Notes: a model not told the origin generated them from the letters alone. 5,499 nt of DNA from an uncultured Acetatifactor sp. (GCA_948896875.1 CAQUWW010000177.1:1-5499), one strand, 5' to 3'; positions 1 to 5,416 are shown, counted from the first letter of the stretch. Translations and numbers: made by a program.

Positions 1-254
1 AGCACATCCTGTTCCGTAAACAGACGGAAAGAGTAGCCATATTTCTCCTCACATATCTTTAGAATTTCCAAATAATCCGCAGAGCTTTCAAGAAGCAGGA
101 TCAGGTTGGTGGCCTGTCTGTTTACAAAGCTGAGCTCCGCATTCTGCATGGTTTTTATATTTTCAGATGCCAGCAGAAAGAATACAATGGTAAAGACCAG
201 CATAATGCTGCCGGTAAAAAGGAAATACAATTTTCGCTTAAGGCTTAGGATCAT
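1..254 (-). CDS. Sensor histidine kinase, N-terminal part (runs off window)
   Basis: Reading the minus strand from the ATG at 254 gives 84 open codons to the window edge. Seen: a short basic N-terminus (LKRK) is followed by one strong hydrophobic helix at about residues 9-29. An extracytoplasmic or linker segment of at least 55 residues follows (QNAELSFVNRQ...). The ATG lies inside the end of the response regulator gene, a 17-bp overlap, with a GGAGG site six bases upstream. This is the usual coupled arrangement of a regulator and its kinase. The catalytic parts (HisKA, HATPase) lie outside the window, so the call rests on membrane topology, position and coupling. Inferred role: membrane sensor that autophosphorylates and passes phosphate to the adjacent regulator. 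The incomplete end is caused by the window edge, not by a mutation. Confidence 0.8.
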   Translation of the reverse strand, partial: MILSLKRKLYFLFTGSIMLVFTIVFFLLASENIKTMQNAELSFVNRQATNLILLLESSADYLEILKICEEKYGYSFRLFTEQDV

Positions 255-933
255 GACGGACCTCCAGTAAATATCCCGAACCATAGGATGAGGTGATAAA
301 ACAGTTGCTGTTCAGAGCCTTCAGGCGTTTGCGGAGGAAATAAACGTAATTATCCACGTTGCCCTGCTCTATGGGAGCATCCGTTTCCCATACCTTCTGC
401 ATAAGCTGTTCACGGGTCAGGATGGTATCCGGCTTTTCCAGAAATGCACACAGTAAAAGGAATTCCTTCGGAGTAAGGGGTACCGTATTGTCTCCGCAGG
501 ATAACTCTCTTCTGTGGGGGTTCAGGGACAGGTCATGGTACTGCAGGATTTCCTGTTCCGGCAGGACTGTCGGCCTGCGGAGCAGGGCGCGGATGCGTGC
601 AGATAATTCCGCTATGTGGAAAGGCTTTACCAGGTAATCATCCGCTCCGCTGTCCAGACCGTCTACCTTATCATGGAGCTCTGACATCCCGGTGATGAGG
701 ATGACAGGGATGGATATCTTTTTTCCCCGCATGGCCTTCAGGATGGTCAGCCCGTCGATGACAGGGAGCATCCTGTCTATAATGGCGAGAGTATAGCCGT
801 TATCGAGACTTAAGGCATAGAGCATTCCGTCTTCCCCGCTGGTGCAGGCATCTACGATATAGTTTTCTTTTATCAGCTGTCCTCTGATTATATTGCAGAG
901 GTTTATATCATCTTCAATTAAAAGAATCTTCAT
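238..933 (-). CDS. OmpR/PhoB-family response regulator
   Basis: This 231-aa protein has the normal length for the family. The receiver domain covers about residues 1-120. It has the acidic pair D8/D9, phosphoacceptor D53 in IIDRMLP, switch T81 and the conserved K103 in LVKPF. The C-terminal winged-helix DNA-binding domain (about 127-226) shows LTPKEFLLL, the LTREQLMQKVW helix, the recognition-helix region NVDNYVYFLRKRL and the wing SYGSGYLLE. All key residues are present, so it should be phosphorylatable and able to bind DNA. An AAGGA site (937-941) precedes the ATG closely. Its stop lies inside the start region of the kinase gene. It is divergent from a lipoprotein/ABC transporter operon, and by analogy with similar loci it probably controls that operon (inference). 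The best candidate binding site is the direct repeat at 1119-1142. The family call is secure; the signal and regulon are unknown. Confidence 0.95.
   Translation of the reverse strand: MKILLIEDDINLCNIIRGQLIKENYIVDACTSGEDGMLYALSLDNGYTLAIIDRMLPVIDGLTILKAMRGKKISIPVILITGMSELHDKVDGLDSGADDYLVKPFHIAELSARIRALLRRPTVLPEQEILQYHDLSLNPHRRELSCGDNTVPLTPKEFLLLCAFLEKPDTILTREQLMQKVWETDAPIEQGNVDNYVYFLRKRLKALNSNCFITSSYGSGYLLEVRHDPKP
261..265 (-). promoter_or_regulatory. Ribosome binding site of the kinase gene, inside the regulator gene
   Basis: On the minus strand GGAGG is followed by six bases and then the ATG at 254. It lies within the last codons of the response regulator gene. It fixes the kinase start and implies translational coupling of the two genes. 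Confidence 0.8.
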
Positions 934-960
934 TTTTCCTTCATTTATGACAATACATTA

Positions 961-987
961 CAATAAAATCTATTTTTAGATTGATTG
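961..987. repeat. A/T-rich imperfect inverted repeat near the regulator start
   Basis: Inner arms AATCTA (967-972) and TAGATT (977-982) are perfect and flank TTTT. Outer arms CAAT (961-964) and ATTG (984-987) extend the symmetry after an AA versus G asymmetry. It lies 28 bp upstream of the regulator ATG, next to a possible second -10 (TATAAA on the minus strand, 989-994) that lacks a good -35. It could be an operator near a proximal start site or a weak hairpin in the regulator leader. The sequence does not decide between these. Confidence 0.45.
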
Positions 988-1028
988 TTTTATACTGCTT
1001 AACAGTTAGAATTTCCGAGTAACCTGAC

Positions 1029-1087
1029 TACATAACGCCAGCCATATACGTTTAACCAGTGTAGCACGGTAAATCTGGCTTTATGTA
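1029..1087. repeat. 59-bp imperfect palindrome with nested hairpin
   Basis: Arm TACATAACGCCAG (1029-1041) is complementary to CTGGCTTTATGTA (1075-1087) at 12 of 13 positions; the only mismatch is 1036 with 1080. The 33-bp interior can itself fold: TTT, ACC, GTG (1051-1061) pair with CAC, GGT, AAA (1065-1073), leaving two single-A bulges and a TAG loop. Both ends are TA. Possible readings are a structured 5' leader of the regulator mRNA (it starts where the predicted minus-strand transcript starts), a small dispersed palindromic repeat or miniature element, or a protein-binding palindrome. No known RNA family was recognised. Confidence 0.6.
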
Positions 1088-1094
1088 ATATAAC

Positions 1095-1103
1095 ATTATA
1101 CCA
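1095..1103 (-). promoter_or_regulatory. Candidate extended -10 promoter for the regulator-kinase genes
   Basis: The minus strand reads TGGTATAAT: a perfect TATAAT (1095-1100) preceded by the TGn extension. No convincing -35 hexamer is present at 16-19 bp, which is tolerable for extended -10 promoters or for activator-dependent ones. Transcription would start near 1088, giving a leader of about 155 nt before the regulator ATG and placing the 1029-1087 palindrome at the extreme 5' end. Confidence 0.45.
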
Positions 1104-1118
1104 GCCAATTCTCGAAAA

Positions 1119-1142
1119 ATCTTCTAAATTATCCTTAAAATT
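1119..1142. promoter_or_regulatory. Tandem 12-bp direct repeat, candidate response-regulator site
   Basis: ATCTTCTAAATT (1119-1130) is followed directly by ATCCTTAAAATT (1131-1142), with 9 of 12 bases identical. A poorer copy may precede it at 1108-1119. Direct half-sites about one helical turn apart are typical for dimers of OmpR/PhoB-type regulators. The pair ends 20 bp upstream of the putative -35 of the lipoprotein operon and also lies upstream of the divergent regulator promoter, so one site could serve both directions. The DNA is A/T-rich, so chance similarity is possible. Confidence 0.35.
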
Positions 1143-1162
1143 TGTAAGAGGCTTTGATGATT

Positions 1163-1192
1163 TTTAGAAAAGCTTTCTGCTATCCTTACAAT
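1163..1192 (+). promoter_or_regulatory. Candidate promoter of the lipoprotein-transporter operon
   Basis: A -10 TACAAT (1187-1192, 5 of 6 to consensus) lies 18 bp after a weak -35 TTTAGA (1163-1168, 4 of 6). The start would be near 1199, leaving a leader of about 85 nt before the ATG at 1284. A weak -35 suits a promoter that needs an activator, here presumably the divergent response regulator (inference). Confidence 0.45.
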
Positions 1193-1270
1193 ATGGTCAG
1201 TGAGCACAGTATTCGCGCGGAGAATATATGTCTGCACAGATCACGCTCCTATGACAAATAAAAGCAAAGC

Positions 1271-1275
1271 GAGGA
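1271..1275 (+). promoter_or_regulatory. Ribosome binding site that decides the lipoprotein start
   Basis: GAGGA lies eight bases before the ATG at 1284. Candidate upstream starts in the same frame (GTG at 1200, ATG at 1251) lack such a site, and the GTG at 1200 falls almost on the predicted transcription start. Confidence 0.7.
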
Positions 1276-1283
1276 TAAAAGAG

Positions 1284-1997
1284 ATGAAAAAAATCTGGAA
1301 ACAAACGATTGGATTTCTATGTATGGCGGGATTGACGGCCATGTGCCTGACGGGGTGCGGCAAAGGTGCGCCGGGCAATCCGGGGATACAGGCCCGAGAA
1401 ATACGGCAGAACAACGAGGGGGAGGAAGCGTCGGGAAATAAGGAATCCGGCGGGGGTCCGGAAGATATCGGCGGGGGCAGGGAATCCGGTGGAGGCCCCG
1501 AAGATGTCGGCGGGAGCAGGGAATCCGGCGGGGACTCGGAAGGTATCGGCGGGGGTAGGGAATCCGGCAGGGTATCAGCAGATGGAGACCCGCTGGGAAA
1601 TGGAGAGGACAAGAATGCGGCGGATGGGTCCGTATCCGGCAGTACAGGCGGCAGGGCGTGCTTCGATGGCGCAGATCTGGAGGGGAGTGTGGTAGAGTTT
1701 TCGGAAACGGGATTTACCTTATCTCCTGCGACGACGGAGACGGACGAGGGCGGAGGGATGGAAATGGCGCAGGCGGCGCCCGGCTCGGAAAATGAGGAAG
1801 ACAATATTCAGATTACCTATACTGACAATACCGTTTTTCAGATTGTGAATTTAAGCGCAAACTCCCAGTCGGAAATCTCCAGGGAGGATACGAACAAAGA
1901 CAGCATCAAGAAACAGTCCGGTGTCTGTGTGTTTGGCTCCTGTCAGGATACGCATAACTGGACGGCGGATAAAATCCTGATTCTCAGGTGGCAGTAA
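1284..1997 (+). CDS. Repeat-containing membrane lipoprotein, transporter-associated
   Basis: This start gives 237 aa opening with a textbook lipoprotein signal: basic MKKIWK, a hydrophobic core, then the lipobox LTGC with the lipidated Cys at residue 25. The mature protein should sit on the outer face of the membrane. Residues 26-49 are polar. Residues 50-101 are four 13-residue repeats rich in Gly, Glu and Ser (GGGRESGGGPED type). A C-terminal domain follows at about 125-237. It has beta-like segments (GSVVEFSETGFTLSP, NIQITYTDNTVFQI, and a final ADKILILRW) and Cys at 126, 215 and 220. This pattern resembles small beta-barrel/OB-like domains such as DUF5666, and lipoproteins that accompany FtsX-type ABC transporters in gut Clostridia; that is a pattern impression, not a verified match. 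It is the first gene of the operon, 127 bp before the first permease. It may act as an outer-face sensor, substrate binder or adaptor. Lipoprotein status is secure, function is not. Confidence 0.85.
   Translation: MKKIWKQTIGFLCMAGLTAMCLTGCGKGAPGNPGIQAREIRQNNEGEEASGNKESGGGPEDIGGGRESGGGPEDVGGSRESGGDSEGIGGGRESGRVSADGDPLGNGEDKNAADGSVSGSTGGRACFDGADLEGSVVEFSETGFTLSPATTETDEGGGMEMAQAAPGSENEEDNIQITYTDNTVFQIVNLSANSQSEISREDTNKDSIKKQSGVCVFGSCQDTHNWTADKILILRWQ
1431..1586 (+). repeat. Four tandem 39-bp repeats in the lipoprotein gene
   Basis: Units start at 1431, 1470, 1509 and 1548, each 39 bp or 13 codons, in frame throughout. The core GAATCCGGC/T (Glu-Ser-Gly) recurs in every unit. Units 1 and 2 share SGGGPED, unit 3 has SGGDSEG and unit 4 SGRVSAD, so divergence rises towards the 3' side. 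The length is a multiple of three, so copy-number change would not break the frame. The repeats form a flexible acidic linker between the membrane anchor and the C-terminal domain. Confidence 0.85.
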
Positions 1998-2014
1998 TCG
2001 CCATACGGTACAAA

Positions 2015-2128
2015 ATGACTCATAGACTTAACAAGGATGTGGGACTGTTACCTGAGCGGTTCCCTTCCAGAAGGAATTCGGAGGAGACGGAATTGAAACA
2101 GACAGAACTGAAACAGGAGGGATTATGA
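2015..2128 (+). CDS. Possible 37-aa coupled leader ORF upstream of the first permease
   Basis: An ATG at 2015 opens 37 codons ending in a TGA (2126-2128) that overlaps the permease ATG as ATGA, the classic geometry of translational coupling. The product is charged, with no membrane segment or signal peptide, and ends TELKQTELKQEGL. Both base differences between the two 15-bp units encoding TELKQ are synonymous, which mildly favours translation. Against it, no clear ribosome binding site precedes the ATG. The frame is open from 1973, so a GTG at 1988 overlapping the lipoprotein stop is another possible start. It may be a real small protein, a coupling ORF, or chance; no homologue is recognised. 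Confidence 0.3.
   Translation: MTHRLNKDVGLLPERFPSRRNSEETELKQTELKQEGL
2087..2116 (+). repeat. Two 15-bp tandem units before the permease ribosome binding site
   Basis: ACGGAATTGAAACAG (2087-2101) and ACAGAACTGAAACAG (2102-2116) match at 13 of 15 positions. The second unit runs into the AGGAGG (2115-2120) that serves the permease ATG at 2125. A recent local duplication is the simplest explanation. Confidence 0.7.
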
Positions 2129-3285
2129 ATGATTTACAGAGAGCATTCTGCTATATCACCAGAAAGAAGCTGAAATCCTTACTGCTGTTCCTGATTTTTA
2201 CGGTGGTCAACTGTATGGTGCTGGGCACGGCTGGGATACGGAAGGCATCGGAAGAAGTGGTGAGGGAGCTGCGCAGGAATACGGAAAGCAAAGTCATATT
2301 GGAAATCCGACAGGAGGCAGAGCGATTTACAGAAAAAGAGATACTGGGCTTTTCCGGCATCTCCAATATAGACTGGATGAACTGTCAGTGGTCAGAACAA
2401 CTTGCAATCCCGGAGCTGGAGCCGGTTATAGGGGATGAACAGTCAGACATGCTGTTTACGCTTCACCTGCAGAATCGGGTAGACAGAGACAGCCCCTTTG
2501 AAGAAAAAATATATCGGCTGGTGGAAGGAAAGTTCCCGGCTGCCGGGAATGAGATTGTCATAAACCAGCTGCTGGCCGACCGGAACGGGCTTAAGATTGG
2601 GGACAGCATTTCGGGAAGTTACAGAATAACAGGCCTGTTTCTGTCCGGGACGGAAAGGCAGCAGACGGAAATGGTCGCCACGGTGAACCGGATTGAAAAT
2701 CAGATTTATATGTGGACAGACGAAGGCAGTGCAGGCTTTACAAGGGTCATCTGCTATGCGGCGGAACCGGAGAGGCTTGACGAGCTGGCCGGGGAACTGG
2801 AGGAGAGGTGCGGGGAGAAGGCTTATGTCCGGACCAACGACACAACCTTTCAGAAAATAAAGATTTCCATGGAACAGACAGGCAGAATTACCCTGTTTGT
2901 CCTGGCGGTCACGCTGGTGACGGGCTGTCTGGTGACAGGGCTGCTGTTATCCATGTGGATGCGGGGACGCAAGACGGAAATTGCCGTCCTGATAAGCCTT
3001 GGCACAGAAAAAAGGAATCTGCTTCAGCAGGCTTTTGTGGAAGGGCTGATACTGTATCTTGTTTCCTTTAGTGTGTCGGAGCTGCTTGCGTACAGTCTGC
3101 TGCCGAAGGTTTTCGCCAGTTTGGGGATAGCAGAGAATGTGGGCGGAAGCTGGAAGAATGACGTGGCAGGGAGTCTGTGTATTGCAGGAGGCGGTATCTG
3201 CATGATTCTGCTGCTGACTGTGATCGCCATGTTCCCGTATCTGAGAAAGCACCCGAAAGAGATTTTATCGGAAATGGAGGGCTGA
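2125..3285 (+). CDS. ABC transporter permease, FtsX/MacB type, first subunit
   Basis: This 386-aa protein has the topology of type VII ABC permeases. A first helix lies at about residues 17-37, then a large extracytoplasmic domain (about 38-253), then three C-terminal helices at about 254-278, 304-328 and 350-372. The periplasmic-core-like motif INQLLADRNGLKIGDSISG (146-164) is present. The segment between helices 2 and 3, RGRKTEIAVLISLGTEKRNL, is the conserved FtsX coupling loop that contacts the ATPase. The tail KHPKEILSEMEG is the family ending. AGGAGG lies four bases before the ATG. The gene is two bases upstream of a second, related permease, so the two probably form a heterodimer. It is shorter than the second subunit, mainly in the extracytoplasmic domain. 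It is not a ten-helix BceB-type permease. Substrate unknown; antimicrobial-peptide efflux or envelope-lipid handling are possibilities. Confidence 0.88.
   Translation: MNDLQRAFCYITRKKLKSLLLFLIFTVVNCMVLGTAGIRKASEEVVRELRRNTESKVILEIRQEAERFTEKEILGFSGISNIDWMNCQWSEQLAIPELEPVIGDEQSDMLFTLHLQNRVDRDSPFEEKIYRLVEGKFPAAGNEIVINQLLADRNGLKIGDSISGSYRITGLFLSGTERQQTEMVATVNRIENQIYMWTDEGSAGFTRVICYAAEPERLDELAGELEERCGEKAYVRTNDTTFQKIKISMEQTGRITLFVLAVTLVTGCLVTGLLLSMWMRGRKTEIAVLISLGTEKRNLLQQAFVEGLILYLVSFSVSELLAYSLLPKVFASLGIAENVGGSWKNDVAGSLCIAGGGICMILLLTVIAMFPYLRKHPKEILSEMEG
3276..3281 (+). promoter_or_regulatory. Ribosome binding site that decides the second permease start
   Basis: GGAGGG lies six bases before the ATG at 3288 and sits inside the last codons of the first permease gene. 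The reading frame is open back to an ATG at 3177, but that start would overlap the first permease by over 100 bp and add a non-membrane extension before the normal N-terminus. Confidence 0.8.
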
Positions 3286-3287
3286 AA

Positions 3288-4727
3288 ATGAATGTGTTTC
3301 AATTAAGTATCCGATCTGTTCTGCGGAAGCGGACAAAGACGGTACTGCTCCTGCTGATTATATTTGTAGTTTCCGCGTTCCTGTTCGCGGGGTGGGCCTG
3401 TAAATCTGCCAGCGTACAGACACAGAATGAAAGCAGACAGGCTGTGGGCGTATCGTTCAGGCTGGAGGAAAATGAGGCTAACCGCCATGAAAGGATGCGG
3501 GAGCTTGCCGGACAGATTGAGGATGGGAACGGTACCGCCGGAGGATACCACAGCCAGCAGCTTCCATCAGGAGAATGGATGACATGGACGGACAATTCCT
3601 TTGAGACGCTTCTGATGGAGGATATCCTGAAAATTGCGGAGGTGGACGGGATAGGGGAATATAACATCACAACTGCAAACACGGTTGTGAATCCCGTTAA
3701 TTTTGAACGGATTGAGGATAAGGATGTGGACCAGAGCAGGGACCAGCTGGGTGTGTCCCTCCGCGGGACCCTCCGAATGGAGCTGGATTTCGATATCCAG
3801 AGAGGAAATATTGTAGTGAAGGAAGGCAGAATGGTCACGCCGGAAGATAAGAACGTGTGCGTGATTTCCAGGGAGCTTGCGGATCTGAACGGATTGAAGG
3901 TGGGGGATACGCTGGAACTGAATCACTGGAAGGACAGGGAGAATTCCCCTGTATATAAAGCGGAGGTGATTGGCATTTATACTTCCGTAAACGGCATTAC
4001 CCCCATCATGTATGGGGACAGCTACCGGAGCGAGAACATTATTTTTACGGATCTGTCTTTCCCGGAAAAGGTGGAAGGGAATGAGGGCAGCCCCCTTTAT
4101 CAGTACGCAACCTTTGTGGTGGAAGATGTGGATGAATATGAGGCCGTGAGAAAAAAGATACGGGAGGTGGACATCGGATGGGAAAGATATGATTTCCTGG
4201 ACAATACAGGAATGAGTGACACCATGACGGAAAATTTCGGTGGACTGGACAAAATGAGTTCGCTGATTCTGATCCTGGTCTGTACATCCGGTGTGGTCAT
4301 CATATGCCTGGTTTTTCTGTTCTGGCTGAAAGGCAGGGTGCATGAAATAGGTGTTTACATCTCTCTTGGCAGGAGAAAATCCAGTATTGTCACCCAGATG
4401 CTTCTGGAGAGCCTATTGGTGGGCTGTGTGGCGTTTCTGCTGGCAGCTTTCGCGTCTCCTGTGGTTTCCGGAGGGGTTGTGGGGTATCTGGTGGACTATC
4501 AGACCCGGATACAGGCAGAGGAGGAACAGATCAATGGGGATATGGTATTGAACGGTTCGGTGGAAAAGGATCAGACGGAGATTGTGGGCGTTACTGTGGA
4601 TATCGGCGGGGATGTGGTATTTTTGTCCGGAATATCCGTCCTTGGGGTAATTACGATTGCAGTGACGTTTTCCTGTATTTCTGTGATGGTCCAAAGGCCC
4701 AGGGAAATACTGAGCAGCATGAGTTAG
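3288..4727 (+). CDS. ABC transporter permease, FtsX/MacB type, second subunit
   Basis: With the start at 3288 the product is 479 aa. Helix 1 (about 17-37) follows the basic VLRKRTK. The extracytoplasmic domain spans about 38-322, and helices lie near 324-347, 371-400 and 444-468. The core motif ISRELADLNGLKVGDTLEL (193-211) matches INQLLADRNGLKIGDSISG of the first permease. The loop KGRVHEIGVYISLGRRKSSI is the ATPase-coupling segment, and the tail QRPREILSSMS is the family ending. A hydrophilic acidic insert (about 403-440) between helices 3 and 4 has no counterpart of that size in the partner. Divergence outside the core motifs suggests an old duplication and an obligate heterodimer. The stop TAG overlaps the AGGAGG of the ATPase gene, giving tight coupling. 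Family assignment is firm, substrate unknown. Confidence 0.9.
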   Translation: MNVFQLSIRSVLRKRTKTVLLLLIIFVVSAFLFAGWACKSASVQTQNESRQAVGVSFRLEENEANRHERMRELAGQIEDGNGTAGGYHSQQLPSGEWMTWTDNSFETLLMEDILKIAEVDGIGEYNITTANTVVNPVNFERIEDKDVDQSRDQLGVSLRGTLRMELDFDIQRGNIVVKEGRMVTPEDKNVCVISRELADLNGLKVGDTLELNHWKDRENSPVYKAEVIGIYTSVNGITPIMYGDSYRSENIIFTDLSFPEKVEGNEGSPLYQYATFVVEDVDEYEAVRKKIREVDIGWERYDFLDNTGMSDTMTENFGGLDKMSSLILILVCTSGVVIICLVFLFWLKGRVHEIGVYISLGRRKSSIVTQMLLESLLVGCVAFLLAAFASPVVSGGVVGYLVDYQTRIQAEEEQINGDMVLNGSVEKDQTEIVGVTVDIGGDVVFLSGISVLGVITIAVTFSCISVMVQRPREILSSMS

Positions 4728-4736
4728 GAGGTTAAT

Positions 4737-5360
4737 ATGTTAGAAATAAAGGATGTAACGTATTATTATAAATCGCAGAAAGACAAAGTGATATTAAACC
4801 ATATATCTTACAGTTTCGAAAAGGGGAAGATGTACGCTGTCCTGGGCGCCAGCGGCTCCGGGAAGACCACACTGCTTTCCCTGCTGGCGGGGCTTGACGT
4901 GCCGGTGGAAGGGGAAATCTGTATGGACGGGGAGAATATCATAGGGAAAGGATTGAATGCCCACAGAAAAGAAAATATCTCTCTTGTGTTTCAAAATTAC
5001 AATCTCATTGATTACCTGACGCCGGTGGAAAATGTCCGGCTTGGAGGAAAAGAAGACCCCATGGGTTTATTAAAGGCCATGGGGCTGGACGAAACCCAGA
5101 GCAGACGCAATGTGATGCAGCTATCCGGCGGACAGCAGCAGAGGGTTGCCATTGCAAGGGCTCTGGCCGGCAATGCGCCGGTCCTGCTGGCGGATGAGCC
5201 CACCGGGAATCTGGATGAGGATACGGCTAACGAGATTATTGCCGTTTTTGCGGAGCTGGCCCATAAACAGAATAAGTGTGTGATCGTGGTCACGCACAGT
5301 AAAGAACTGGCCCGGCAGGCAGATGTCATTCTGACTCTGGGGAAGGGGAGCTTTCATTGA
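4737..5360 (+). CDS. ABC transporter ATPase, LolD/MacB class
   Basis: The 207-aa protein holds every catalytic motif. Walker A is GASGSGKT (37-44), the Q-loop Gln is 86 in VFQNYNL, the signature is LSGGQQQR (129-136), Walker B is VLLADE (149-154) with catalytic E154, the D-loop is GNLD (157-160) and the H-loop His is 187 in VVTHS. The ENV after the Q-loop region and the EPTGNLD stretch are typical of exporters that pair with FtsX-type permeases. It is slightly short for the class (about 220-235 aa) because it stops soon after the last strand, with no motif lost. AGGAGG (4726-4731), overlapping the permease stop, lies five bases before the ATG. It would dimerise in the cytoplasm and power the two upstream permeases. 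No terminator follows; the -35 of the next promoter covers its stop codon. Confidence 0.95.
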   Translation: MLEIKDVTYYYKSQKDKVILNHISYSFEKGKMYAVLGASGSGKTTLLSLLAGLDVPVEGEICMDGENIIGKGLNAHRKENISLVFQNYNLIDYLTPVENVRLGGKEDPMGLLKAMGLDETQSRRNVMQLSGGQQQRVAIARALAGNAPVLLADEPTGNLDEDTANEIIAVFAELAHKQNKCVIVVTHSKELARQADVILTLGKGSFH

Positions 5361-5385
5361 CAGGTCCGGGGCAATGCTATACAAT
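5357..5385 (+). promoter_or_regulatory. Near-consensus sigma-A promoter overlapping the ATPase stop codon
   Basis: A perfect -35 TTGACA (5357-5362) is separated by exactly 17 bp from -10 TACAAT (5380-5385), matching 11 of 12 consensus bases. The TGA stop of the ATPase gene (5358-5360) lies inside the -35. Transcription would begin near 5392, so in-frame starts upstream of that (such as ATG 5384) would be excluded for the next gene. Confidence 0.75.
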
Positions 5386-5402
5386 GATAGAAAAGCGGGA
5401 GC

Positions 5403-5416
5403 TGCGCCGAAGCGCA
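5403..5416 (+). other. Small GC-rich hairpin in the leader of the last gene
   Basis: TGCGC (5403-5407) and GCGCA (5412-5416) pair perfectly around CGAA. It lies just upstream of the AGGGG at 5421-5425. No T-run follows, so it is not an intrinsic terminator on this strand; it may stabilise the mRNA 5' end or be incidental. Confidence 0.35.

Noticed and set aside
1029..1087. Integron attC-like recombination site
   Set aside because: It is palindromic with bulges and contains a GTTTAAC string, but the paired RYYYAAC and GTTRRRY core sites are not at its ends, and no integrase or cassette structure is present.
1200..1283. N-terminal extension of the lipoprotein from the GTG at 1200
   Set aside because: It would bury the lipoprotein signal behind 28 residues and begins at the predicted transcription start without a ribosome binding site.
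1241..1804. 187-codon Pro/Ser-rich open frame on the minus strand opposite the lipoprotein gene
   Set aside because: It mirrors the repeat-rich lipoprotein gene. The plus strand has a lipobox, ribosome binding site and in-frame repeats, while the minus frame has no convincing start or domain.
2060..2076. Intrinsic terminator between lipoprotein and first permease
   Set aside because: TTCC(C)TT and AAGGAA can pair around CCAG, but the stem is weak and bulged and no T-run follows; the genes are more likely co-transcribed.
3177..3287. Upstream ATG start of the second permease
   Set aside because: The extension overlaps the first permease gene and looks like out-of-frame translation; ATG 3288 has a well-placed GGAGGG and gives the normal permease N-terminus.
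3567..4343. 258-codon open frame on the minus strand within the second permease gene
   Set aside because: It lies wholly antisense to a well-supported permease, is His/Pro-rich, shows no known motif and has no operon context.
2125..5360. BceAB-type bacitracin exporter
   Set aside because: BceB-type permeases are single proteins of about 650 aa with ten helices; here there are two four-helix permeases.
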